From Pseudomonadota bacterium (lineage in GTDB: Bacteria > Pseudomonadota > Alphaproteobacteria > Rhizobiales > Xanthobacteraceae), in contig JAJYAH010000181.1 of assembly GCA_021779635.1 (NCBI GenBank), positions 1,075-10,265 on the forward strand: 9,191 bases of DNA. Reading direction: 5' to 3'. A program made the position numbers and the translations under genes. Shown in pieces: positions 1-6,532 of this stretch (position 1 is the first letter of the stretch; every line of letters starts with the position of its first letter). The notes beneath the pieces are model-generated. The model did not search any database and was not told the origin of the DNA. It saw only the letters and a program-made list of their open reading frames with translations.

Positions 1-2
1 CG

Positions 3-47
3 AAAGGTTTTCCGAAGTCGAACAAGTTCGGGCGCGGGGTGGAGTAG
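3..47 (+). CDS. Possible 3' end of an unidentified gene (partial)
   Basis: The frame beginning at base 3 is open from the window edge and ends at a TAG at 45-47. It would encode a C-terminus reading KGFPKSNKFGRGVE. Third codon positions are G or C in 11 of 14 codons, which fits the coding bias of the neighbouring genes, and the other two forward frames show a weaker bias. If real, this gene converges on the GFA gene, with the inverted repeat at 58-149 between them. Fourteen codons are too few to identify a family, and the reading could be chance. Confidence 0.25.
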   Translation, partial: KGFPKSNKFGRGVE

Positions 48-57
48 GGCGCGACGC

Positions 58-149
58 TGAGGAGCCGTGTGTAGCGGCGTCTCGAAGGTTGGTGATGTGG
101 GCCGATGGTTCGAGACGCACGCAAGGATGCGCGCTCCTCGCCATGAGGA
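58..149. repeat. Imperfect palindromic intergenic repeat, Bradyrhizobium-like
   Basis: Two nested inverted repeats are visible. The inner arms are GCGTCTCGAA (77-86) and TTCGAGACGC (109-118), a perfect 10-bp match with a 22-nt loop. The outer arms are GAGGAGC (59-65) and GCTCCTC (133-139), a perfect 7-bp match. The right end continues as GCCATGAGGA (140-149). From memory, this vocabulary (CCTCAT..TGAGGAGC joined to GCGTCTCGAA) recurs between genes in Bradyrhizobium genomes; that part is recollection, not a search. The element ends one base before the GFA stop codon, so its RNA could fold into a transcript-ending or stabilising hairpin, although no T-run follows. Confidence 0.65.
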
Positions 150-150
150 A

Positions 151-699
151 TCAATCGGCTCGGACGGTCTTTCCCCAGCTAATCTCGGGCCTGCGGAAAC
201 CCATCGCAATCCAGGCGCCGATCAGCTTCAGCATGAATTTGCCGGAGTGACCAGGATAGTTCGGCAAATCATCGGCCAGCACCACGCCGGCGCGCCGCTC
301 TGCCGTCATGACCCGCATTTCAAGTGGCGGCGCGTCAATCGCAAACCGGTTCCGGAATATCGATAGCCAGTGCCCTTTGGTGAAGTCGAGGAACATTGCC
401 GAATTGCAGCAGGTGGCAACGACCCGCCGGGTTGCGGATTCAGGCTTGAGCCGATGCTCTCCGAGATATTGCTGTCCCGTCACGCATCGTACCCGATCCT
501 TGCGATAGAGGACCATGCCTGTTCCACTGTCGGGATCGAGCAGCGGCGGCGCAGCCGGCAGTTGCTCGAACTGACGTCCGGCTTGCTGACAACTGCTGCA
601 ATAGCAGGTTCCGGTCAGGATCGGTGCGCCGACGGTTTCGAATTTCACCTTGCCGCATTGGCACGTCGCGGAAAGCTGTTGCTGCTGCTTCTGGTTCAC
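151..699 (-). CDS. GFA (glutathione-dependent formaldehyde-activating)/CENP-V family zinc protein
   Basis: This is a small cytosolic protein with the Mss4-like zinc fold of the GFA family. Members include the Paracoccus Gfa protein, linked to S-hydroxymethylglutathione formation, but most have no proven reaction. Numbering from an ATG at 711, the N-terminal half has CQCGKV (Cys17, Cys19) and CYCSSC (Cys36, Cys38, Cys41), the usual two zinc-ligand clusters. Later ligands are Cys76 and an adjacent pair, Cys101-Cys102, in ATCCNS, where the family normally has a spaced CxxC followed by G. The GTG at 697-699 is chosen as start because GGGAGG lies 4 nt before it and the product then begins (M)NQKQ; the in-frame ATG at 709-711 has no spaced ribosome-binding site. 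It is 182 residues from GTG. It lies 47 bp downstream of the kinase gene on the same strand (35 bp if the ATG is used), so co-transcription is likely. The family call is firm; the substrate is unknown. Confidence 0.88.
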   Translation of the reverse strand: MNQKQQQQLSATCQCGKVKFETVGAPILTGTCYCSSCQQAGRQFEQLPAAPPLLDPDSGTGMVLYRKDRVRCVTGQQYLGEHRLKPESATRRVVATCCNSAMFLDFTKGHWLSIFRNRFAIDAPPLEMRVMTAERRAGVVLADDLPNYPGHSGKFMLKLIGAWIAMGFRRPEISWGKTVRAD

Positions 700-746
700 G
701 GCGCCTCCCATCCTTGCTGTTGTTTGATTTCCGGGGGGCGCGCGAC

Positions 747-3644
747 CTACAATCGTTCCGCAATCACCTTCCGCAGCGTGCGAGACAGCGCTTCGACCGA
801 GTACGGTTTTTGAATCAATTCGAAACCGTGATCGGTATTCTGCGCGAGCACGTTGCTATAACCGCTGGTCAGCACGACCGGCAAATGCGGGTACTGCTCG
901 CGGATGATCCTGGCCATCTCCACACCGTTCATGCCGGGCATGATGACGTCGGAAAACACCAGATCGAACGCCCCATGGTCTGCGGCGATGAGGGCCAGCG
1001 CCTGCTTGGCATTGTCGGCCCGCCTCGTCGCATAACCCAGATCCTGGAGCAGTTCGGTTGAAAACCGTCCGACATCCTCATTGTCCTCGACGACCAGAAT
1101 GCGATGACCAAAGCCGCTCGATGCGGCTTCAGGGCTGGTCGCGGCGACACTGGCCTGACTGCCGGGGAGTTTCGCCTGGGGCAGATAGATCGTGAATTTC
1201 GAGCCCTTTCTCAAGGTGCTGACCGCCACGATGTCGCCGCCGGATTGCTTGGCGAATCCGAGCGCCTGGCTCAGGCCAAGACCGGTGCCTTTTCCGACCT
1301 CCTTGGTGGTGTAGAACGGCTCGAAAATGGCCGTCATCTTGTCAGGCGCGATGCCTGCTCCGGTGTCCTCGACCGAGATGGCAATGAATTTTCCCTCGCG
1401 CCTGCCGCCGATGCCCGAAGCCGGGATCTCATCGGCCTTCTCGACCCGGATCGAAATGAGACCCTCATCCTCCATCGCATCCCGGCTATTGACCGCGAGA
1501 TTGATCAGGGTGGTCTCGAATTGAGCGACGTCTGCCATCGCGAAGCATTCTGCGTCGGCAATTTCCAACCCGATCTGAATTCTCCCGCCTACCAGCGGGC
1601 GAATGAGCTGCGCAATCGCCTCGACCTGCAGGCCGACATCGAACACTTCCGGCGTCAGGGGTTGCCGGCGCGCAAACGCCAGCAATTGTCCGGTCAGTTT
1701 GGATGCACGATCGACGGTGTTGGAAATCGCATCGATGTAGCGGCGGCGGCGATCCTCGGTCAGTTCGCGGCGGCGAAGGAAATCGGTGGCCGAGCGGATG
1801 ATCGTCAAGAGGTTGTTGAAGTCGTGTGCCACACCGCCGGTGAGCTGGCCGACCGCTTCCATTTTCTGGGACTGGCGCAGCGCTTCCTCGGCCTGACGGC
1901 GTTCGGTGATGTCGACCGCCTCGGGCAGCACACCCGTGATGGCGCCATGCTGGTCGAAGACCGGCCGCATGGCAAAATCAAAATAGCGATCCCCGATCGG
2001 CAACTCGAGCAGCATCTCCGTTCGCACGCTTTCGCCGCGCATGACCGATGCGAAACCATCGGCGACGATTTCGCGAGCGCCGGGCGTTGCGGAAAACCAC
2101 GGTGAATCCCAAAACGGCCGGCCCGCGACATCTGCCACGACGGACCGAATTCCCGCCAGCGCGGTCTTGTTCGCATAGATGACGTTGCCCTTCAGGTCGA
2201 GAAACGCCTGGTATTGGTTGCTGGTTTCGAAGATGGCGCGCAATTGCGCTTCGTTCGATTCGAGCTGGGAGGTGCGCTCCTTGATGCGCTGTTCCAGCGT
2301 CTCGTTGAGGCGGCGCAGTTCGCCCTCGGCTTCCTTGGCGGCGGTGACATCGTGAGCCACCCCGATAAAACCGATGTGTTTGCCGACCGGGTCCCAGCGC
2401 GGCTGCGATTCCGACCGCATCCATCGCCATTCGCCGTCCGCCCGGCGATATCGCGCTTCCAGCACAAACGGCCTTAGCGAGGCTTCCCCCGCGAGGCTTT
2501 CGTTGACGATCCGCATCATATCGTCGGGGTGAAGAATCTTGCGCCAATCGAAAACGACGGCTTTTTCATATTCCAGGCCAAGAAAATCCAGATAGGCCTG
2601 GTTGGCGAAGCCGCGCGTGCCGTCCAGCTTGCTGACCCACATCGGCACCGGCGCGCTGTTGGCGATCAGCCGGAAGCGTTCTTCGCTCTCCTTGAGCAGT
2701 TCCTTCGCCAGCGTTTGTTCGGTGATGTCCATATGAGCGCCGACCAGGCGAAGCGGCCGGCCGGCTGCGTCGCGTTCGATCTGCGCTTCAGAGGCGATCC
2801 ATCGCACCTGTCCGTCGCTTGGCCGGATGATCCGGTATTCGGACGAATACCGTGTATCCGTGCCGTTGACGGTCGCCAGAAAATGATTGAGTGCCCGCTC
2901 GCGGTCGTCGGGGTGAATTCGCTTGACCCAGTCGTCGTGGGTATCGACGGCGTCCCGGCTCAGGCCGTGGATCTCCCGATAGGCGAGCGTGCGCTGTCCG
3001 GCACCGAAGCCATTGCCGAGGTCGACGGTGACCCCTCCGATCCTGGCTATCCGCTGGACGCTGGCCAGATCTTTCTCGCGGTCCTTCAGGGTTCGTTCGG
3101 CGACCACGCGCTGCGTGGTTTCCACCACGATGGCGATCACGCCTGCGGGCTGGCCTGCCTCATTCAAGACCGGGGAATAGTCCAGATTCATCCAGACCTG
3201 CTCGGGCCGGTCATGCCGGAACAGCGTGAGTTCCTGATCCTTGTAGGAGAGAGTGCCGCCGTTCAGGCCGACCTTCATGACATGGTCGTTGAAATCGGCG
3301 ACTTCGGGCCACCCCTCGCGCACTTTCGACCCAAGAAGCTGGGGGTGCCTGCCGCCGGCAAAAACGGAATAGGCGTCATTGTAGATCATGACGCCATCTT
3401 CGCCCCACAGCAGCACCATGGGTACGGGCGACCACAGCAGGGTATCGGTGACGGTTTTCGGGCTTTGCGGCCACGCCGCGAGCGGCCCGAGGCTCGTTTT
3501 TGACCAATCGAATTGCCGTATCAGTCCGCCAAGTTCGCCGCCGCCGGTCGGAAATGATCCACCTGATTCGGCAGATACCCCTTTGTTCGGCAACGGTCCC
3601 CCCTTTTTGAACGGCGTCGGAATCAACGGTGAGAAACCCTTCAT
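747..3644 (-). CDS. Hybrid sensor histidine kinase with four PAS domains and a C-terminal receiver
   Basis: This 965-residue kinase has no evident transmembrane helix, so it probably senses in the cytoplasm. Domains in order: PAS at about 42-178 (opening with a [14 protein letters not shown] motif common in alphaproteobacterial kinases), PAS_3 at 193-310, PAS_3 at 321-437, a coiled coil at 434-464, PAS at 463-583, HisKA at 594-660 with phospho-acceptor His607 in GGVAHDFNN, and HATPase_c at about 700-823 (N-box around Asn715/Asn719, VEDTGAGI with Asp760, GKGTGLGLS at 785-792). The receiver spans 847-962 with acidic Glu853/Asp854, phospho-Asp899 in FSDVIMPG, Thr926 and Lys946. All catalytic residues are present. 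There is no HPt domain, so phosphate must go to a separate HPt protein or the receiver must tune the kinase. An AGGA lies 12 nt before the ATG, rather far. The ligand cannot be read from the sequence. Confidence 0.95.
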   Translation of the reverse strand: MKGFSPLIPTPFKKGGPLPNKGVSAESGGSFPTGGGELGGLIRQFDWSKTSLGPLAAWPQSPKTVTDTLLWSPVPMVLLWGEDGVMIYNDAYSVFAGGRHPQLLGSKVREGWPEVADFNDHVMKVGLNGGTLSYKDQELTLFRHDRPEQVWMNLDYSPVLNEAGQPAGVIAIVVETTQRVVAERTLKDREKDLASVQRIARIGGVTVDLGNGFGAGQRTLAYREIHGLSRDAVDTHDDWVKRIHPDDRERALNHFLATVNGTDTRYSSEYRIIRPSDGQVRWIASEAQIERDAAGRPLRLVGAHMDITEQTLAKELLKESEERFRLIANSAPVPMWVSKLDGTRGFANQAYLDFLGLEYEKAVVFDWRKILHPDDMMRIVNESLAGEASLRPFVLEARYRRADGEWRWMRSESQPRWDPVGKHIGFIGVAHDVTAAKEAEGELRRLNETLEQRIKERTSQLESNEAQLRAIFETSNQYQAFLDLKGNVIYANKTALAGIRSVVADVAGRPFWDSPWFSATPGAREIVADGFASVMRGESVRTEMLLELPIGDRYFDFAMRPVFDQHGAITGVLPEAVDITERRQAEEALRQSQKMEAVGQLTGGVAHDFNNLLTIIRSATDFLRRRELTEDRRRRYIDAISNTVDRASKLTGQLLAFARRQPLTPEVFDVGLQVEAIAQLIRPLVGGRIQIGLEIADAECFAMADVAQFETTLINLAVNSRDAMEDEGLISIRVEKADEIPASGIGGRREGKFIAISVEDTGAGIAPDKMTAIFEPFYTTKEVGKGTGLGLSQALGFAKQSGGDIVAVSTLRKGSKFTIYLPQAKLPGSQASVAATSPEAASSGFGHRILVVEDNEDVGRFSTELLQDLGYATRRADNAKQALALIAADHGAFDLVFSDVIMPGMNGVEMARIIREQYPHLPVVLTSGYSNVLAQNTDHGFELIQKPYSVEALSRTLRKVIAERL

Positions 3645-3795
3645 AGCGGCTTTTGTTCCTCGGCGCGCGACGCTTCCACATTACTTCAATCGAGGAAGAG
3701 CCGATAGCGGGGCGCCTCGGGCGTGGCCTGTTGAAGGGGTGGAGCAAATGGCCCGCGCCCCCGGGCTACTGCCACGTCGCCCGATCTGGTTCACC

Positions 3796-3809
3796 CGGGG
3801 TTAACCCCG
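3796..3809. promoter_or_regulatory. Perfect 14-bp palindrome, candidate operator
   Basis: CGGGGTTAACCCCG is a perfect palindrome in the divergent promoter region, followed on the plus strand by TTTT (3810-3813). No gene on the plus strand ends just upstream, so a terminator role is unlikely, and the hairpin would have only five pairs around a TTAA loop. A binding site for a dimeric repressor or activator fits the location better. One perfect 14-mer palindrome is close to chance expectation in 9 kb, so support comes only from its position. Confidence 0.25.
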
Positions 3810-4028
3810 TTTTCGCGCGCCATTCTCCGGTAGCTTGGGGTTGGTTTGCTTCGCGCAGGAGGCTGCGGGTGCAACCGGCATCCGGCATCCCCACGCCTCT
3901 ATTCGGTGATCGTTCATGCACAGCTCGGGTGCATCGCGCCGCGGGATCGAGAAGTCGTGTCGTCAGTCGTCATTGCGGCGGCTTTAGGTGTTAGTATCCG
4001 GTCCTGGAATTCCGGAAAAACCGCCATT

Positions 4029-4034
4029 GGAGGA
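4029..4034 (+). promoter_or_regulatory. Ribosome-binding site fixing the GTG start of the lactonase-like gene
   Basis: GGAGGA at 4029-4034 lies 6 nt before the GTG at 4041-4043. It decides the start in favour of that GTG over the in-frame ATG at 3846, and the resulting product opens directly with a typical signal peptide. Confidence 0.85.
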
Positions 4035-4040
4035 AACACC

Positions 4041-4871
4041 GTGAATCGAACCATTAGTTTCGTCGCCGCGCTGTTGTCGGTTTTTCTGTCGGTCAATGCC
4101 GGCCACGCGCAATCGGGCAAGCCCGGTGTTGAAAAACTTTACATCCTCAATTGCGGTGAGGGCGCAACTAGCGATGTGTCGCGCTGGTCGCCGGGCGTCG
4201 ACGAAGGCAAATCGATGGAGTTCGTCGACAATTGCTATCTGATCAAGCACGCGCAGGGCTGGATGCTGTGGGACACCGGTATCCCCGATGCGGTGGCGGC
4301 GATGCCGAATGGCCTGGTGCCGGCCGATCCGAAGGGCCTGGTCTGGCATCGCCCGAAGACCCTGGCGGCCCAGCTTGATGAGCTCGGCGTCAAACCATCG
4401 GACATCAGGATCATGGCGGTGTCGCATACCCACCCCGATCATGTCGGCAATGTCGAGATGTTTCCCGCCGCCATGCTCTATGTGCAGAAGGCTGAATATG
4501 AATGGCCCGGCGCCAACGGCGAACCGCGCTTCAGGCCGGGGCATCCCGTCACCAAGCTGGAAGGCGATCGTGACGTATTCGGTGACGGCAGCGTGATCAT
4601 CCTATCGACGCCGGGACATACGCCGGGCCATCAATCATTGCTGGTGAAGCTGCCCCATGCCGGCGCGGTCGTTCTTTCCGGCGACGCCGTCCATTTCAGG
4701 AGCAACTGGGATAATCGCCGGGTCCCTTCCATCAATTTCAACAGGGAGCAGACACTGGCTTCCATGCAAAAGATATCGGAGACGATGACGAAGGAAAAAG
4801 CGCAGCTATGGATCAATCACGACAAGGTCCAGCGCGATGGCCTCAAATTGTCGCCCGCGTTCTACGATTGA
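4041..4871 (+). CDS. Exported metallo-beta-lactamase-fold hydrolase, N-acyl-homoserine lactonase family
   Basis: This is a 276-residue metallo-beta-lactamase-fold enzyme with an N-terminal signal peptide: a basic start, a hydrophobic stretch at about 6-18, and probable cleavage after GHAQ (residue 24). It should act in the periplasm or outside the cell. The metal ligands match the AiiA lactonase pattern: His129, His131, Asp133 and His134 in SHTHPDHVGN, His193 in TPGHTPGHQ, Asp215 in SGDAVH, and His260 in INHD. WDTGIPD (77-83) matches the VDTGMPE strand of AiiA. The likely reaction is opening of a lactone ring, possibly that of acyl-homoserine lactone signals. The position of AiiA Tyr194 is His218 here. 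The start is a GTG with GGAGGA 6 nt before it; an earlier in-frame ATG at 3846 would bury the signal peptide and is rejected. The fold is certain; the substrate is inferred. Confidence 0.92.
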   Translation: MNRTISFVAALLSVFLSVNAGHAQSGKPGVEKLYILNCGEGATSDVSRWSPGVDEGKSMEFVDNCYLIKHAQGWMLWDTGIPDAVAAMPNGLVPADPKGLVWHRPKTLAAQLDELGVKPSDIRIMAVSHTHPDHVGNVEMFPAAMLYVQKAEYEWPGANGEPRFRPGHPVTKLEGDRDVFGDGSVIILSTPGHTPGHQSLLVKLPHAGAVVLSGDAVHFRSNWDNRRVPSINFNREQTLASMQKISETMTKEKAQLWINHDKVQRDGLKLSPAFYD

Positions 4872-4899
4872 TAAGGATATCGCCGCAATCGCAGCAGCT

Positions 4900-5091
4900 T
4901 CAGTTGCGCGGCGCGGATACCGGCGGCGGACCGACGCCGATCGCCTTCTTGGGCGTCAGCGTGCCGGCATAGAACGAAAGCCCGCCGATCAGGACAAGGC
5001 AGACGAAATAGACCGCAATGGATTGCGGCAGGGTCGTCGCCCATCGCACGAAACCCCGGATCGTGGCGGCCTGGCCGGTTTCATCTTCCAT
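4900..5091 (-). CDS. Small single-pass membrane protein, function unknown
   Basis: This 63-residue protein has one strong hydrophobic segment at about 23-44 (starting SIAVYFVCLVLIGG). It follows a short, polar, acidic-leading N-terminus and precedes a positively charged TPKK. The tail (51-63) is rich in Pro, Gly and Ala. I do not recognise a family. It lies 48 bp downstream of the MFS transporter gene on the same strand, so the two may share a transcript and the product could be a transporter accessory; that is inference from position only. No good Shine-Dalgarno sequence precedes the ATG. The gene ends 28 bp from the convergent lactonase-like gene. A membrane-protein-like composition in this frame argues for a real gene, but short length keeps confidence moderate. 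Confidence 0.6.
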   Translation of the reverse strand: MEDETGQAATIRGFVRWATTLPQSIAVYFVCLVLIGGLSFYAGTLTPKKAIGVGPPPVSAPRN

Positions 5092-5139
5092 GCGGTTGTT
5101 TTGCTCGAAATCGGGAGGGATGGGAAGGCCCCTTTGCGG

Positions 5140-6297
5140 TCACGCCGCCGGCCGTTGCGGCCGCAGCAGGCACAGCGCCAGCAGGGCCGCAAGACTGAGC
5201 GCGGACGAGACGATCAGGACACGGCTTCCCATCGCGTCGACCAGCAAGCCGAACGCCAGGGGCGCCGCAGCCTGCGCCATCCGCGCCGGCGCGCCGATAA
5301 TGCCGAGGCGATAGCCGTAATTTTGCGGGCCGAAGATCGCCAGCGGCAGCGTGCCGCGCGCGATCGTCAGGATGCCGTTGCCGGCGCCGTGAAAAATCGC
5401 AAACGCGCTGGCTGCCGCGCCGCCCGCCAGCGCCAGGATGGCGGCGCCAACAGGATGCGTCAGGCATGCGATCCGGGTCGACATCAGCGGATGATAACGG
5501 CTGAGGAAACTCGCCTCGACGATGCGGGCCAGCACCTGCGCCGGGCCGATCAGCGCGCCGGCCGAAACCGCCTGCAGGGTGGTGGCACCCGCGGCTTGCA
5601 GAATGCGGGGCAGGTGGGCCGCCATCGCGCCGGTGACGCTCCAGGCCGCTGCAAAGGCGAACGCGAGCAGGATCATGGTTCGATCGATCGGGATGCGCGG
5701 CTTGGCGGAGGTCGCAGGCTGCGCTTTCGCGACCTGCACGGCGGGCAGCATGAAGTAATTGAGCGGCAGGCCGAACAGGATATGCGCCGCCGCCCATGCA
5801 AGGCAGGTGTCGCGCCATCCGATGGTTTCCAGTCCCCAGGCGGTCAACGGCCAGCCGACCGTGCTGGCGAACCCCGCGATCAGCGTGATGCCGGTGATCG
5901 ACCGCCGCGCGGCGTCGCCGTAGATGCGCCCGAGCGCGCCGAAGGCTGCGTCATACAGGCCAAATCCCATGCCGACGCCAAGCAGCAGCCACGCGACCAC
6001 CAGCACCGGGATCGAATGGGCCCAGCCGAGCAACGCCAGTCCGGCGGCGAGTGTCAGATTGGAAGCCGACAGCACCTGTCGGCCGCCGACCAGATCGATC
6101 TGCCGCCCGACGCGCGGGCCGAGCAGGGCGGCGATCACCAGCGAGGCCGAGAAGGCGGCGAATATCCAGTTGCTGGAAACGCCGAGATCGTGCGCGATCG
6201 GGTCGGCCAGGATGGCCGGGAGATAGTAGCTCGAAGCCCACGCCAGGGTTTGTGTGGTGCCGAGCGCCAGAATAATCGGAAGCTGGCGCCGGCTCAT
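5140..6297 (-). CDS. Major facilitator superfamily (MFS) transporter
   Basis: This 385-residue inner-membrane protein has about twelve hydrophobic segments (roughly 7-27, 44-60, 78-93, 96-116, 133-153, 160-180, 207-228, 240-258, 277-293, 295-312, 330-350, 358-376). A longer cytoplasmic loop at 186-205 lies between the two six-helix halves, as usual in the family. The loop between helices 2 and 3 carries motif A in the form GPRVGRQIDLVGGRQ (60-74), with Gly60, Arg65, Asp68 and Arg73 at conserved positions. Transport is expected to be ion-coupled; the substrate and direction cannot be read from the sequence. The length is normal and the frame unbroken. Only a weak GAG precedes the ATG. It is divergent from the cyclase gene and is followed by the 63-residue membrane protein gene. 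Confidence 0.93.
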   Translation of the reverse strand: MSRRQLPIILALGTTQTLAWASSYYLPAILADPIAHDLGVSSNWIFAAFSASLVIAALLGPRVGRQIDLVGGRQVLSASNLTLAAGLALLGWAHSIPVLVVAWLLLGVGMGFGLYDAAFGALGRIYGDAARRSITGITLIAGFASTVGWPLTAWGLETIGWRDTCLAWAAAHILFGLPLNYFMLPAVQVAKAQPATSAKPRIPIDRTMILLAFAFAAAWSVTGAMAAHLPRILQAAGATTLQAVSAGALIGPAQVLARIVEASFLSRYHPLMSTRIACLTHPVGAAILALAGGAAASAFAIFHGAGNGILTIARGTLPLAIFGPQNYGYRLGIIGAPARMAQAAAPLAFGLLVDAMGSRVLIVSSALSLAALLALCLLRPQRPAA

Positions 6298-6497
6298 GGC
6301 TCAGGCGCCATTGTTATTGTTATTCCTGGTTATGGCTGCCACGCGAATCCGCACCCGGTCTTATTTTCCTGCATTTGCATACGCCGCGCCGCAGCCGTCA
6401 ACCACGGATTAATTTCGATGAAACCGTTCGCGGGAGTAGATCAAACCATTTGCGGAGGGTGCCGGGACGATTTCGGTTGCCGAAAAGCCGGCCCGGA

Positions 6498-6527
6498 TTG
6501 CCGTCCCGCACCATGACGCGGCATAAT
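6498..6527 (+). promoter_or_regulatory. Candidate sigma-70-type promoter for the cyclase gene
   Basis: TTGCCG (6498-6503) and CATAAT (6522-6527) are separated by 18 bp and resemble a housekeeping -35/-10 pair. Transcription would start near 6533-6536, at or just after the ATG at 6533. The same 235-bp divergent gap (6298-6532) must also serve the MFS gene. On the minus strand TTGACG (6401-6396) is a good -35 word, but the nearest TATGCA is only 14 bp away, so no promoter is called there. Confidence 0.3.
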
Positions 6528-6532
6528 ATCTC

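Larger units (their letters stand above)
3645..4040. other. Divergent intergenic region between kinase and lactonase-like genes
   Basis: These 396 bp separate two divergently transcribed genes and should hold both promoters. Short open frames cross it, including an in-frame upstream extension of the lactonase-like gene from 3846, but none looks coding and none resembles a known protein. Visible structure: a perfect palindrome at 3796-3809, a third copy of its GGGGTT half at 3837-3842, a direct repeat GGCATCC near 3878-3890, and GGAATTCC at 4006-4013. A weak sigma-70-like pair, TTGCGG (3973-3978) and TATCCG (3995-4000) with a 16-bp spacer, precedes the plus-strand gene; its -10 matches poorly. 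No convincing kinase promoter was found. Confidence 0.6.

Noticed and set aside
1104..2105. Plus-strand open frame of 333 codons inside the kinase gene, and a similar one at 2529-3503
   Set aside because: Both are antisense to clear HisKA, HATPase and PAS domains and show no domain of their own.
3846..4040. N-terminal extension of the lactonase-like gene to the ATG at 3846
   Set aside because: It would bury a clear signal peptide 65 residues inside the protein, and a strong GGAGGA sits before the GTG at 4041.
4881..4913. Hairpin with arms CGCCGCAA and TTGCGCGGCG at the convergent gene ends, as a possible bidirectional terminator
   Set aside because: The stem needs a 2-nt bulge, the loop is 15 nt, it overlaps the stop codon of the small membrane protein gene, and no T-run follows on either strand.
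5081..5818. Minus-strand open frame of 245 codons overlapping the MFS gene in another frame
   Set aside because: The composition is low-complexity Arg/Ala/Gly, and it overlaps the transporter on the same strand; the transporter frame has the helices and motif A.
4837..6516. Long plus-strand open frame of 559 codons across the MFS gene
   Set aside because: It lies antisense to a well-supported 12-helix transporter. Its product is rich in Arg, Gln, Gly and Ala with no domain, typical of a shadow frame in GC-rich DNA.
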